A stretch of 64,000 nucleotides of DNA from Obelidium mucronatum (Eukaryota; Chytridiomycota; Chytridiomycetes; Chytridiales; Chytriomycetaceae), in the NCBI GenBank assembly GCA_025765595.1, contig JAIVFH010000056.1, forward strand, positions 62,001 through 126,000. The letters are read 5' to 3'. Under the pieces are notes generated by a model. That model did no database searches and was not told the origin of the DNA. It saw nothing but the letters and a program-made list of their open reading frames with translations. The stretch's first letter is position 1. Each line of letters starts with the position of its first letter. Both the position numbers and the translations under genes were made by a program. Below are positions 26,332 to 38,790 of the stretch, in pieces.

Positions 26332-26911
26332 TCGGACGCGTATTTTCTGTTCTTATTTCTCTCGCAAAAGCAGATAAGTTTACCCGCCCACGCCTCCATC
26401 CCCAGTTGAGCGGCTTGACTGAATCCCCTTGCTTCTCGACAAGAGATAAGAGTGGCGAGGCCTCAGTTCTTTCATGAAGTGAAGATATGAATCCCGAATT
26501 TTTTCATTCGCCTCATATCTCATTCGAGCTGTGACACATGTCACAAGTATCCCCTATAAATCGGCCACTAGCTTTCATCTGCGGGAAATTTGCATTGTAT
26601 TCTCCAGATCCCCCCAATCTCAAGTTGGGGCCTTGGTATCAACGACAATCCCCTTTAGTTAAGGCCTTTTCGTTTGAATCGCCCGATCCCCCCGACTTGT
26701 CTCAAGTTGGGGCCTTGGCATCAACGACGATCCCCTTCATTTAAGGCCTTTCGTTGAATTGAATACTTGGTTTCTCGAAAAGCAAGAATTGAAATCCAAG
26801 GTTTTATTCTATTTCCTCATCAGTATGCAAACCAAAGCAGTCCAGAATACAAGTACTCTGCTGCACACTAAATCAGTAATTTTCGCCTAAAAAACACACA
26901 AATTAAGACAG

Positions 26912-27906
26912 ATGACAGATATCTCCACATACCACACAGGCCTCACCCTCTCCATGATCCCAGTAGTCTACATGGCATCCACCCCATACCTGTTCATCCC
27001 ACTTGCCATCTTGATTTACGCTCTAACAGCGGTGGTGATTGTCAGCCAGAGCCAAGAAATGATATACATTGGCTCCCTGATCAAAGTCCTCTGCGTCTTA
27101 CCACTGGGCCTTGGGTCCTTGATTCTGTTTCAACTGTTGCCTGTTTTGGTTCAACGCAAGTGGTTTGGTGTGTTTTCAATGTACATCAACTGGGCAGTGT
27201 TGGGTGAGATTCAAGTTGTGAAAACGCCACGTTGGCACTCTCTCTGACAGCACAAAACAATAGGGAACGTTGCAATGATGTTCTTTGTTCCTGCTTCAGA
27301 TACGTGGCGTGAATGGGGGTGCAGATTTGCGTGTATCTGCTTGACCGTATCATTGTGGAAACAGGTAAGTGGGTGTCACAATAATAAAAAAATTGTTGTG
27401 AAATGCGTCTCACAAACAAAACAAACATCAAACAATAGGTAACCTCAGACAAATGGGATACGTTTCTTTTCGAGAATGGATTCTTTGTGTTCACGGCTGT
27501 ATCTTTGGATTGGATATTGACACACGCTTGTTATCGGTCAGTGTTGATTACACTTCCAGTGTTTGATACGCAACGGCACTTTTCAATGGAGTTTCTTTCT
27601 TTGGGGACTATGGTTTTACTGTGGCTAATTGCGAGAGTCAGGAATGGGAGCACGAGGTCTTTGGAGAATTTCTTTGGCCAGGCTGATACTTTGGTGGTTG
27701 CAACGATATGTGCATTCACTTCCATATATGATATAGTGAATCAGCAAGCGACTAGTAACGGCAGGGAAGGGATTGTAGCAGAAGGGTGGAATATCGTGAT
27801 ATCGCAGGAAGCAGATGTTGTTTTGACTCTGATTGCGTTCTTGGCAGGGTGCCATACATTGCACACAACGTTTCGTCCGAACGAAGCGAAAGGAATACGT
27901 ATATAA
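26912..27906 (+). CDS. Multi-pass membrane protein of unknown family (copy 3)
   Basis: Third copy of the three-exon gene at 12818-13812, identical in its exons by eye and with the same splice signals. Confidence 0.75.
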
Positions 27907-27950
27907 CTGTGCATTATGTACAGATGTAATCACGTGCTTTAGTCAAGTGC

Positions 27951-28851
27951 AGAATGCGCGTCTTCTTTGATAAGGTGAGAAGATGATGATGACGAGAAAT
28001 ATGCTGTGAAACATGTGAAAGAAATACACGCTCATGGCAGATTCTATTGTTTTGTTTTTTTTATTTATAAAATAAACACTCAATTCTTCAAGCCTTGAAA
28101 TCATGCAAGTATTTGGACAAGTCAAAGCGGACACGCGCCGCCAGGGCATACGCTGTTTCCAGACTTATATTTACTTTACACTTGACTTCATCGAGACGGG
28201 CGACATTGGACATGCGATGCAGTAACCCTTTGGTGACGAGAGACGTGACTTGCATTTGAATATCCTCTTTGATAAGGTGAGAAGATGATGGACGAGAAAT
28301 AAGCTGAAACATGTGAATGGAATACACGTTCATGACAGATTCTATTGTTTTATTTATAATAAAATAAACACACACTACTCTTCAAGCCTTGAAATCATGC
28401 AAGTATTTGGACAAGTCAAAGCGGACACGCGCCGCCAGGGCATACGCTGTTTCCAGACTAATATTTACTTTACACTTGACTTCATCGAGACGCGCGACAT
28501 TGGACATGCGATGCAGTAACCCTTTGGTGACTAGAGACGTGACTTGCATTTGAATATCCTCTTTGATAAGGCGAGAAGATGATGGACGAGAAATATGCTG
28601 TGAAACATGTGAAAGAAATACAAGTTCATGACAGATTCTAATGTTTTTAATTATAAAATAAACACAACAATTCTTCAAGCCTTGAAATCATGCAAGTATT
28701 TGGACAAGTCAAAGCGGACACGCGCCGCCAGGGCATACGCTGTTTCGAGACTAATATTTACTTTACACTTGACTTCATCGAGACGGGCGACATTGGACAT
28801 GCGATGCAGTAACCCTTTGGTGACGAGAGACGTGACTTGCATTTGAATGTC
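27951..28851 (-). repeat. Tandem repeats of the ORC5 last exon (unit 3)
   Basis: Same three-copy terminal-exon array as at 13,857-14,757, with exon ends at 28,088, 28,382 and 28,675. No difference seen. Confidence 0.9.
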
Positions 28852-30978
28852 CACCAGACTTTCCAAATCTTGATCTGAATGCGCGTCTTCCTTGATGCGG
28901 TAAAAGATTGCCAGCATTCGTTCTATTGGGAATGCTTTTGGTCCAAGCAGTTGCTGTCTAAGCTGTTTTTTGTTGAATGTGTTGTTGGTGGATTGGATGG
29001 ATGTTGGAAAGAAGAAAAAGAAATAAAAAAACACCGCCTTCGGCGTTTTGTAGTTGTATGGATGTATATTGTTGAGTGTGTGAAGGAGGAAAAAGAAAGA
29101 ATATACCGCCTTTGGCGGTAAAACAAGGATGTCGGAAAGAAGAAAAAGAAAGAATACACCGCCTTCGGCGGTAGGTAACGAAGGATGTTGGAAAGAAGAA
29201 AAAGAAAGAATACACCGCCTTCGGCGGTAGGTAACGAAGGATGTTGGAAAGAAGAAAAAGAAAGAATACACCGCCTTCGGCGGTAGGTAACGAAGGATGT
29301 TGGAAAGAAGAAAAAGAAAGAATACACCGCCTTCGGCGGTAGGTAACGAAGGATGTTGGAAAGAAGAAAAAGAAAGAATACACCGCCTTCGGCGGTAGGT
29401 AACGAAGGATGTTGGAAAGAAGAAAAAGAAAGAATACACCGCCTTCGGCGGTAGCGAACATTGCCTTTGGCGGCAAGAAAAGTTGGAAGGAAGAAAAAGA
29501 AAAAAAAAACACCGCCTTTGGCGGTAGAAAACACCGCCTTCGGCGGTAAGAAACGCCGCCTTCGGCGGCAGAGAATTCGGCGGTTAAAAAACAAAAAAAC
29601 AATAAAAAGACGGTAGGAAACGCCGGGTAGAAAACACCGCCTTCGGCGGTAAGAAAACACCGCCTTCGGCGGTAGGAAACGCCGCCTTTGGCGGCAAAGC
29701 ACACCGCCTTCGGCGGTAGGAAATGCCGCCTTCGGCGGCAGAGCACAAAAAAACCTTTGCAGAAGTCTTCTTCTTCATCATCCCCATCGACTTCTTAATC
29801 TTCTTGGAACCCAACGACTTTTCAGAAGCACGAGCAAAAAAGCGCACATCCAATCCTTTTGGATTATAAGAAGCAATAAAAGAAGCCAATAAAAGATATG
29901 TAGTATTATAAGGCAAATCCAAATCACTACCAGATTCTACATGTGTGTGTGTGTGTGTGTGTGTGTAATATTAGTAAGAAGGGACAGTGTATCGCCTTTT
30001 GGCGGTAATAATTTGATTCACGCCTTTGGCGTAATTAGGTCGCCTTCGGCGACTGCAAAAAAAAAAAAAAAAAAAAAATCACGCCTTCGGCGTGACGTGA
30101 CAATCACGCCTTCGGCATGACGTGACACAGTGAGTGACATACTCCAAACACCATCGGCTAGATTCAAACAACGCGAATCCTCCAAATCATGATCCTTCAA
30201 CCACTCTGCCGAAGAAACGCGACGCGTGTACAAATGATCCAAAACATTGCGAAAATACTGATTGACGTGTTGCTGAAGTTTAAAGCGCTCATCGGGCAGC
30301 AGCCTTCCCTTTTTGATTGGTAAAATATACTTTGGGTACAGCAGGGCGCAAATGTGCCTCAGTTCGTTGAGGTCGCGACACGGACGCTGCAGAATGTTTT
30401 GCGCGAGTTCGACAAACTGGCACCACAGCTTGTGCTCGGCAGGGTTCGGACAGTCTTGCACGAGGATGCGGCGCGTCTGGGCGGCCGAGTAGGCGGCAAA
30501 GTACACGTGCACGCACGGCGTCGAATTTGTCAGCACGCGGCGTGGCTGCGCGGCGACGACAACGACGCCGAACGCCTCGGCGGCGGCGCGCCGCAGCAGC
30601 GCGGCGACGGCGGCCTGCTGCCACGCGGCGGCGGCGTCCACGTGGTCGAGCGCAACGGTGCGGTGCGGCGACGCGGCGAGCGCGGCTGCGACGGCGGCGG
30701 CGAGCAGCGGCGGCGTCGGCGTCGTGTTTCTTTTTTTGTTTTTTGTTTTCTCTTTAATTAATTTGATTTGATTTGATTGGTTGAACAAAAAGAAGGGTGA
30801 CTCACACATCCACCACGCTCGGCGCCCCGAGAACATGCGCCACAACGGCGCTCTTGCCCGTCGCTGCGTGGCCATACACAAACACTGCTGGCGCAAGCCC
30901 GTTGAGCGCCACGAGGCCGCGCAGTTGCTCTGCTTCCTTCTCTCGTCCGGGAAATGGAAATGTTTCGTTTTCTGTCAT
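28675..30978 (-). CDS. ORC5: Origin recognition complex subunit 5 (copy 3)
   Basis: Third copy of ORC5, with the same exons as copy 1 (Walker A near 30,870, C-terminal exon 28,675 to about 28,969). No disruption seen. Confidence 0.88.
29026..29744. repeat. GC-hairpin array in the last ORC5 intron (unit 3)
   Basis: Copy of the hairpin array at 14,932-15,650, with the same number of 56 bp repeats by eye. Confidence 0.93.
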
Positions 30979-31113
30979 TTTTTTATGATTTGTCTTTTTG
31001 TCCGAACTGCCTCAAATCTTTGATCATCATTCAATAAATAAGTGTCTATTGCTCCGTTTCATTCTTTATAATTGTTTTCTGCACATATAATTCACATATT
31101 GCACTTAATTTAT

Positions 31114-33379
31114 TCAAACAACCCTGTTTGCCTTTCCATCTTTCTTTGCTCTCTTATCGGGTATACCTTCCTCTGCTTTGTTTATTGACCCAAATACTCT
31201 TGATTTCAGGCTTCGCCGCTTGATTTGCTCAAAGTTTTGAACAGTTGCGCTCAAGAGTTTCTGGGGTTAAAGGGTTAACAATAAACGTGAAAAAGAGTTG
31301 TAGATGACGATTATAACAAAAGCGCATAATTACCTTCATTCTCAACATTTGATGTATAATTAGAACATTTTGACCAATATCAGATTCCCTGACAGGAACT
31401 GCCATATCTGCTACCACTTGTCGTATGAAAAACCCACCACCCGCGTAAACCAAGACTGATGCTTGGACCGTAAATCCTGTTGTTTGAAATCCAACCATAC
31501 GGATTTTTTCCATAGTCTTGGCTACTTCATTTGACATCAATCCGCCACTTGCAGTTTCTACATCTCGCCGCAATTTGACATGCATATCTCGTAGAGTTTT
31601 TGCTAGCTTCAAGGAATCCGTCTGCAGCTTATTTCCGCGATTGAACTTTGAACCAACCCTTTCAACACCTGAAAATTCACAGCCATAGCTTTGCTGGGAT
31701 GTATTCTGCTTTGACTTTGAATGATAAGTATCACACACTGGGAGTGTTTACTCACAGTAAACATATAATCCAAGTGGTATCCTTCGGAATTCGACACTGC
31801 AAGCTGCCGGCGTTCACGTGATGCTCTCGACACTGGTTCACCGCTGGATTTTTATAGAGTTAGGTATGTAGAACGTGCAATAAGTCTCTTACTAATGAAT
31901 TGCAGTTGCTAAATTAAAGCATTTGAACATGTCAAATAGATACCAGACATCAAAATCCCGTTCAGTGTTCAGTCTCGCTGGAACCCCATGCAGAATCATC
32001 TCGTACCTATCATAAAATGTGAACAAGAAGCAATACAATGAATTTATACTAACGATGATTTCAATAAGTTCATTGCATAGACAATATCGTCTGACAAAAT
32101 GCCGGAATTGCAATTGGTCACGTCAACAGAATCAATAATCTTTGCAATCATGTCTACAATTCTTTTCACGCTTTGACACTCCTGTTCACTTGGTTTACTG
32201 GAGGCAAAACATTCTTCAAGTTCGTCTGTTTCGAAAATAGAAGAATCTCGATTTTCGGAGCAAAGAAACTTGTGCAAAATTTGTAAACCGCCAAGTGGCC
32301 CGCCAAGCTGGACTCCTTTACAAACATCAACCAACTCAGAAGGGGACATCTATAGCAAAGAAATCAACTCCCACAAAGAAAAGTATGGTTGTTAACATAC
32401 AAGAGAAATGCCCTGCAAAACCAAATCTTCAACTGGAAGGCACAGTCCAAATTTCTCCAGTGACGACTCCCATGCCTCATTTAAAAGTAGGATTTCAGAC
32501 TTTGGAAATAACTCATGCAGAGCAGGAGCAGATAGATCTATAATTCTCCAATACAAAGGACTACAAAAACAAAGTTAGATACGCCATTTACTAATATGTA
32601 CTTACTTTAAAGTGGCATGGCTTTCATGTAACTCCAGATGAATCGATTTAGCTGTTTCGAACCACTTGGGTGGAGTCGAAGAACTCTCCCAAGCTATTCG
32701 ATACAAATCCTCCATTTCTGTATCATCATTCTATAAAAATATTTGAGTTCAAAATATCTTGCTTAGTGAATTTATCAACCTCGTTGGTTTCTCTGTCGTC
32801 TTCTCCGTTGCCATGTGTGGGTTTGACGACTACGCGTTTTTTTTCGGTTGCGGAGCTATCCGCATCAGATGAAATTAATGCTGAAATTGATTGATCATTT
32901 GGCCTACAAATTCAAATGAGGTGTATTAATATTTCACGTAGACGGTAGGATGGTGCAGATTACCGCTTTAATGGATTACTCGCAACGACACTGCGAAGAT
33001 TGCAATACGGCCCAGAAACCAGCTCAGCGGCGGAGCGATTTCCACCTTCAGAAAGTAGTTTGCGTCCCCCTGAAACTAGCTTGAACTCAAATTCAATTTC
33101 TTCAAAGGCATGGTCCAGTACTTTACGATTCTAAAGAAAGTCAACGTTACAATCAAAAAATAAACCTGAATACTGGACCTGAATAAGATCAATGTCCATT
33201 TTCCCTGCGATTTGCTTGATAAAACATGTCCAGTTCGCTCTTGACTTTTTATAGTATGTCTCGACGACATTCACTTCTGGAGACGAAAGTATAGCCAGCA
33301 TAGCGCCCCGAATTGACTTCTCGTCCGCGTTTGATTGGAGATAGTTCCTGACTGTGTCTCCAAGTAGGGTTGTAGACAT
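31114..33379 (-). CDS. Unrecognised multi-exon gene C (copy 3)
   Basis: Third copy of the gene at 17,020-19,285, with frames intact and matching copy 1, including the terminal exon ending at 31,114. Confidence 0.65.
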
Positions 33380-33817
33380 TCGGACGCGTATTTTCTGTTC
33401 TTATTTCTCTCGCAAAAGCAGATAAGTTTACCCGCCCACGCCTCCATCCCCAGTTGAGCGGCTTGACTGAATCCCCTTGCTTCTCGACAAGAGATAAGAG
33501 TGGCGAGGCCTCAGTTCTTTCATGAAGTGAAGATATGAATCCCGAATTTTTTCATTCGCCTCATATCTCATTCGAGCTGTGACACATGTCACAAGTATCC
33601 CCTATAAATCGGCCACTAGCTTTCATCTGCGGGAAATTTGCATTGTATTCTCCAGATCCCCCCAATCTCAAGTTGGGGCCTTGGTATCAACGACAATCCC
33701 CTTTAGTTAAGGCCTTTTCGTTTGAATCGCCCGATCCCCCCGACTTGTCTCAAGTTGGGGCCTTGGCATCAACGACGATCCCCTTCATTTAAGGCCTTTC
33801 GTTGAATTGAATACTTG

Positions 33818-34026
33818 TTTGCAAAATTATTTTTTCAATCTCCCTTACATCTTGCATTCTGTGAATTACGCGTCAAATTCATTGATTTTATCTTCTTCCC
33901 TAAACAGGTTCAAGATTTTAGAACTGGTACATAATAAGTCATTGCTTTTTTTGCAAAAGAGCAATGGGGAGTTTTTCTTTTTTAATTCAAGATAAAATAA
34001 AAAAAAATAAATACAACTCAGAAAAA
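33818..34026. other. Unique sequence to the right of the triplication
   Basis: AT-rich, non-repeated sequence that forms the promoter and 5' UTR of the dynein light chain gene. No other feature seen. Confidence 0.5.
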
Positions 34027-34963
34027 ATGTCAGAACGCGCTACTTCAGCTGACGTTCCAGCTTCAGCAGCCACATCGCGAGGCGCTGCCAGTAGTAAACG
34101 CGGCTCAAAGTCTGATCTATCAGGAGCAAATCCCTCAAGTGCCGCCGCTGCCGCGACTAGTACTGGGGCCGCCGCCGGTTTGCCAACTACACCTGGGAAC
34201 AACAACTCTGACTCGGCCCCACTTACAAATGCTCAAGTTTATGAAAACACTTACAAAATGAAGCCAGATCGAAAGTATAAAACATTTTTTTTTTCTTGTT
34301 GGGTTGATCACAAGTGTGTGAGTGCGATTCCAACCAAAAACCCCTCCCATTTCCATGTATAATTCAGATTTCAGAGTGAACCCGTTCGAAGAATCGCGGA
34401 AGAAATTCTTCAAAATACACTCAAGAAGGCGAAATATGATCCAGAGAAAGTAGCGACGCTTTCGGCGAAAATCGGGAATGATATTCTGGCGGCTGTAAAG
34501 AGTAATGCGTCTCTCTCTCTTTTTTTTTTTTTTGTTTCTTGGGGCGTTTCAAAAAACCACTTTTTTCTGTCGCCGGCGAGGCCCGGTTGTTTGCTCTCAC
34601 GAATTCCAGTGAAATCGATTTCAACTCTCTATTCTCCCGGCTATATACTCATCCAACACAAAACATTCATAATCTCACTCTCTCTCTCTATCCCCTTCCA
34701 AAAAAAACAACAGAGCTCGACTACGACAGATACAAGATTGTTGTCGACGTCACCATCGGTGAATTCAAAGGTCAAGGAATTCGCGTTGCTTCAAGATCTC
34801 TGTGGGATACGAGTACCGATACGTATACGTCAGCATCTTTCCGTAACGTAAGTTTTTTTTCGTTGATGTCTAGTAAGCCTAATTCTTTTTTTTTTTTTTG
34901 GCATTTTCATATAAGGCTAATCTATTCGCAGTTGCGATTGTCTTTGGTTGTTTCTTTGAATGA
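34027..34963 (+). CDS. Tctex-type dynein light chain (DYNLT2B/TCTEX1D2-like)
   Basis: Four exons. Exon 1 (34027-34274) has an Ala/Ser-rich leader ending in NTYKMKPDRK. Exon 2 (from 34368) gives FQSEPVRRIAEEILQNTLKK. Exon 3 gives LDYDRYKIVVDVTIGEFKGQ and ASRSLWDTSTDTYTSASFRN. The last exon reads ANLFAVAIVFGCFFE. This matches Tctex1-family members of the TCTEX1D2 group, which belong to the dynein-2 (intraflagellar transport) or axonemal dynein machinery. It indicates a flagellum-bearing life stage. The exon 2/3 donor is uncertain by a few bases. Confidence 0.88.
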
Positions 34964-35126
34964 AGTATTTGTAATAATAATAAAAAAGAATACACTACAC
35001 ACATTCAAAAACTGACCACTCAATTTATTTTGTATGATGAACACTAAAATTATAGAAACCACATAATGAGACATTTAAAACAGAGCAAGAAAAAAAACGA
35101 AAAAAAAGAGACACAAGAGCACTTTT

Positions 35127-35918
35127 TTAGCTCAAGAGACTGTCAGGAACACACTGAGCCATAGGAACATTCTGAATCCCACGACGCTTCTCCAAAAACT
35201 CGACAGCCTTCCAAACATTCTTGACAGACTCCAAATTCCCTGCACTTGCGGCGCGTTTCTTGTAAAACTCAGCCACAGCAGTCGCATTCCCCACATTATC
35301 AAAATACTCAACATTCTCAACCGTATTCGAAAAAAGAACGCGTCCCGTCTCCAAATCCACTTTGGAATCCACCCCAAACGAAGCAAGCACAACATTCAAC
35401 CCATAATCCTTCAAATCAATCATGAGTTCATTATACGACTCCAACTGAACCGCCGCAGGAACAGTCGTCAGCGCTACAAGCCGCGGCGGAACCTTGACAT
35501 TCTTCAAATACTTGCCCCAAGTCGCATTCGCAGAACGAACCCAACGTTCCAAACTGTCGAGAAACACAGGTTGTCCACACCCACCATAGTAATGAGAACA
35601 GACTTTGGGTTTCTCCCAGTCCACGAGGGAAGCTGGGGTCGTGAGTGCTAGCCCGATCGTGTGTCCTTGGGAGACGGCATCGCTAATGAGGTGCACGTTG
35701 CGTGGGATCCATTCTGGCTTAAGAAAGAAGGTGGCTTTACGGCGGCTGCCGCCTGCATTCAAGGCATCCAGGGTAGTGTAGTCCAGTTGGCGGAATACAA
35801 GTGTGAATTTGTTTACGTTTAAGGGGTAGCAGCCGTCAAACTTTGCGATCCCTTTGGCGGCAGTGGTGACTTGGATCCAGCAGCTGAATGCAAGTAGTAG
35901 TGTGATATAGAGCTTCAT
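35127..35918 (-). CDS. Secreted NodB/polysaccharide-deacetylase-like protein, probably non-catalytic
   Basis: Single exon, 263 residues. The N-terminus MKLYITLLLAFSCWIQVTTA is a clear signal peptide. The layout (ATFFLKPEWIPRNVHLISDA, then QGHTIGLALTTPASL) resembles carbohydrate esterase 4, which deacetylates chitin. But the usual TFDDG metal-binding motif is replaced around KFTLVFRQLDYTT, and the HxxxH-type second motif is missing where LALTTPASL stands. It may be a carbohydrate-binding or structural relative. The family call rests on overall pattern and is moderate. Confidence 0.5.
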   Translation of the reverse strand: MKLYITLLLAFSCWIQVTTAAKGIAKFDGCYPLNVNKFTLVFRQLDYTTLDALNAGGSRRKATFFLKPEWIPRNVHLISDAVSQGHTIGLALTTPASLVDWEKPKVCSHYYGGCGQPVFLDSLERWVRSANATWGKYLKNVKVPPRLVALTTVPAAVQLESYNELMIDLKDYGLNVVLASFGVDSKVDLETGRVLFSNTVENVEYFDNVGNATAVAEFYKKRAASAGNLESVKNVWKAVEFLEKRRGIQNVPMAQCVPDSLLS

Positions 35919-36372
35919 AGTTTTGGTTTTTCGTGTGATTTATGATGTATCGGCTTTGATCGACACTGTTGAAATTTGCGAGGGTGATCTATTGATCCGA
36001 TTAAATAATGAATTTGGCTTGCTTACGTAACATTTTTGGCCAGTTGTGAGTCTCATTGATTCAGGTTGTATCCGTTTTTTGGCCCAACTTGTTGACTACT
36101 TATTCATCACCGCACTGGATTACAGCAATTAAACATTCGCTTTCGTTTCCTTCCGATATTCTCCCGCTTTGGATACTCCAAATATTTATAAATGACTTGA
36201 AATCCTGACAAAAAAGCTTTCTCTTCTCCAGTAAAACAACCCCCGCCGTATGAAGTTTGATGATTGAGTTTCAGTGATGTGATGTATATTGTGGGTTTTT
36301 TTTTTGTTTTTGCATTCGTTTTATTTTCGAGTAGACCCTTTCCCCCTCATGCCGACTGAATTAGAACAGAGA
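35919..36372. other. Intergenic region between the NodB-like gene and LSM2
   Basis: About 450 bp, AT-rich. It carries the promoter of the leftward NodB-like gene and the 3' end of LSM2. No other feature supported. Confidence 0.5.
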
Positions 36373-36778
36373 TTATTTCTCGACAGCGTTTTCCCGACGT
36401 GTGGCATCTTGAAGTAATGCGGTATCGACTGCTGCAGCAGGCAGTTGCACATAACGAACTACGGAGCCACGGATAAAGCAATTCTTTACGCTCATCTTTT
36501 TTTTTCGGATTTCATGAATACATGATTGAATGTTTCGAGGTGTGGGTTTTTCCATCATGGGTGATTGTTCTTTGAGTCAGACAAAAGGGGCCCTAGCACT
36601 AGTTGGTACAACTCACCATGTGAGGAAACCGCTTCTCATCCAGCACTCGAATGTCATCCAGTTTGATATTGAGGAACTGATCCACTGATACCAAGAGACC
36701 CTGGATGCTCAAGTCGTTCTTGAGTTCGACAACGACTGGTTGTCCAACGAGTGTTTTGAAGAAGGAGTAGAAGAGCAT
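36373..36778 (-). CDS. LSM2: U6 snRNA-associated Sm-like protein LSM2
   Basis: Exon 1 (36617-36778) encodes MLFYSFFKTLVGQPVVVELK, NDLSIQGLLVSVDQFLNIKL and ends FPHM at a GTGAGT donor. Exon 2 (36373-36495) encodes MSVKNCFIRGSVVRYVQLPA and ends ENAVEK. Both Sm motifs are present and the length (94 residues) fits LSM2. LSM2 is part of the heptameric LSM2-8 ring on U6 snRNA and of the LSM1-7 ring in mRNA decay. Confidence 0.96.
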
Positions 36779-36987
36779 TTGGGAAAATAAAATAAATGCG
36801 ACAAAAAATAAATAAATTAAATATATAGAACATGCAAGAGTTAATTAAATTAACTTAAATGAAAAATTAAAATTCGACTATGCTTGAAAACACTTTCTGA
36901 TTGTGATGGTGGGATCATACCTCGAGTAATTCACTTTGACAAAGTTCAAAGATATCACTCGGTTATTTTTTTACTTTAAATTTATTT

Positions 36988-38559
36988 TCACAACGCCAAA
37001 TAAATAAATACAGAAAGCATCGAGTAAATATGCATGATTCCAGATGATTTTGCTTTCGGTGCGGCCGTCGTAGCCACAAAAGGGATTGATGATGATGATG
37101 AAGTGGAATCAACTTGCGAAAGGGTAGCACCCGAAACTCTCCCGCCTGCTGTTTTGTTTGCCCACATCATGTATCCTGCATCATCGACCTCCTTGATGAC
37201 AGATTTAAAAGCTGCCAGAACTGCCGGATTCTCAGTAACGCGGAAGTCAGAATAAAACTCTTCCATCTGAACAGAAAAGAAAAGCAACAAACACGTGAGA
37301 CATGGAAAAGAACAAGATAAAGCGCGTGGAAGTGAAGACGAAAATATAGAATACCTTGGCAACTTCAAAAATGTATGCGCTGTGCAGTAAAGGATACGAC
37401 GCAAAGATATCTGGTGACAAGATCCCCTCCCAAAATTGCCTTTGAAATGTTGCCTGGTCAACTTCATTCAAAACACTGTCAAAGTGGCCTCCATTAACAG
37501 GATTTCGTCCAGGGCCTGTTTCCCATGCAGCAGAGCATTCGGAGATCTTTGATTTGGTAGTTTTTTCGAGTCAGAAAGAGTTTAAATGGTGATATTGGCG
37601 AATTTGAAAAAAAGACTCACGATAAAAGGAAGGTTGTACTTTTCTGCATACTCTGTATACACTGTCGCAAAAGAACCAGACGCGTAACCATGCTGAATCG
37701 CGTAGTTTACACCCCATCCTTTGAAATAAACTGATGTCCCAACCATATCAACGTAAGTGGTTCCTGGCCTTCGAAACAAGAACATGAGCCAAAGAAAGTC
37801 TACTACTGTAAAAATAACCATACCAGTAAGATGTGTCGCCTGATTTCAAGTCAAAGTTGGGACTCCAAACAATTAGTACTTGAGGCGCGTTCTTTCGCAT
37901 AATCGATCCCATTCTTTGCCAAAGAGCGACATATTGAACCGGTTGTTTACCATAGTACATCCAATCTCTGAAAAATGGAAAGAAAATGACAAGGAATATT
38001 TAATACCCCAATTCGTAATAGTTTATCACTCTTTACCCATTCATCTCTGGCAGCCAACGCAAATAAACCTTACGACCAGTTTGCACCGTGATTTCATTCA
38101 TCCGGAAAGCAAGTCTCGTAATCATTTCGTCAGTCACTAAATCCATCCCAGTTGTCCCATCAGCAAGAACCACATCCGCGTAAATGGTCATGAACACGGA
38201 AGCGTCTGTTCCATCGTCCCAGTTGCTTACATTAGAAAACCATGTTCCAAATAGCGCTGGATCTGGATCTGGATATGGCTAACAATGGAGGGAGAAGTCG
38301 TTAAAAGATTGGCTTCAACAAGCAACTCAAGATTTACAATAGCCTTGTCCAATGAAAGCCGCGGAGGAATCGATTGCGCAGCCTGATACGATGCAAGGTT
38401 GTATCCCAACTTCTTGTTGAAGGCGGCGGGAGAGAATCCAGGGGTGTTGATCTTTCCATCGAGCCAACCGCCAAGCTGGAATTTGAAACCCGCTGGGGGC
38501 ACGGCAAGTTGGGCTGAAGAAAGATGCGTCGCTGCGAGGAGTGCAACAAGAAAGTGCAT
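36988..38559 (-). CDS. Secreted GH26-like glycoside hydrolase with GPI-anchor signal
   Basis: Multi-exon. The start at 38559 gives the signal peptide MHFLVALLAATHLSSA; a longer upstream ATG would bury it. Middle exons read VYLRWLPEMNGDWMYYGKQP, with Glu as probable acid/base, MRKNAPQVLIVWSPNFD, GTTYVDMVGTSVYFKGWG and PFI-ISECSAAWETGPG, with Glu as probable nucleophile. This layout matches family GH26 (beta-mannanase and related). The C-terminus is Ser/Thr-rich followed by a hydrophobic tail (IMHIYSMLSVFIYLAL), typical of GPI attachment, so it is likely held at the cell surface. The substrate is not certain. Confidence 0.75.
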
Positions 38560-38790
38560 TTTGTAGTTGTTTGTTTTGGATGTTTTTGCTTTCGAATCTG
38601 TTGGCTCAGCTTTGCTTTTTTGGGCGGGATTTGTGTTCAGTGAACCAGCCACATGAAACAACAGGGGGACGTTTCAGCTCGTTTCAGTGGATTTTTTTTA
38701 GTGAGGCTGTGTTTTCTCCGCCCGCCAAGTCATGGATATAATTATGTGTTCAGTAAATTTACTGTATAGTTTATTCTCGCCAATATTTTT

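Larger units (their letters stand above)
19724..26769. repeat. Tandem segmental triplication, unit 2 (7,046 bp)
   Basis: Second copy. Compared with units 1 and 3 it carries single-base indels: one T fewer after the ORC5 start codon (about 23,932), one T fewer near 24,434, one extra T near 24,931 and one A fewer near 25,050. The last three fall in exons of gene C. The rest looks identical by eye. Confidence 0.95.
26770..33817. repeat. Tandem segmental triplication, unit 3 (7,048 bp)
   Basis: Third copy, ending at GAATACTTG where the flanking sequence becomes unique (TTTGCAAAATTATT). It has intact frames like unit 1, and shares with unit 2 the shorter homopolymers upstream of the membrane protein gene. 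Confidence 0.95.
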
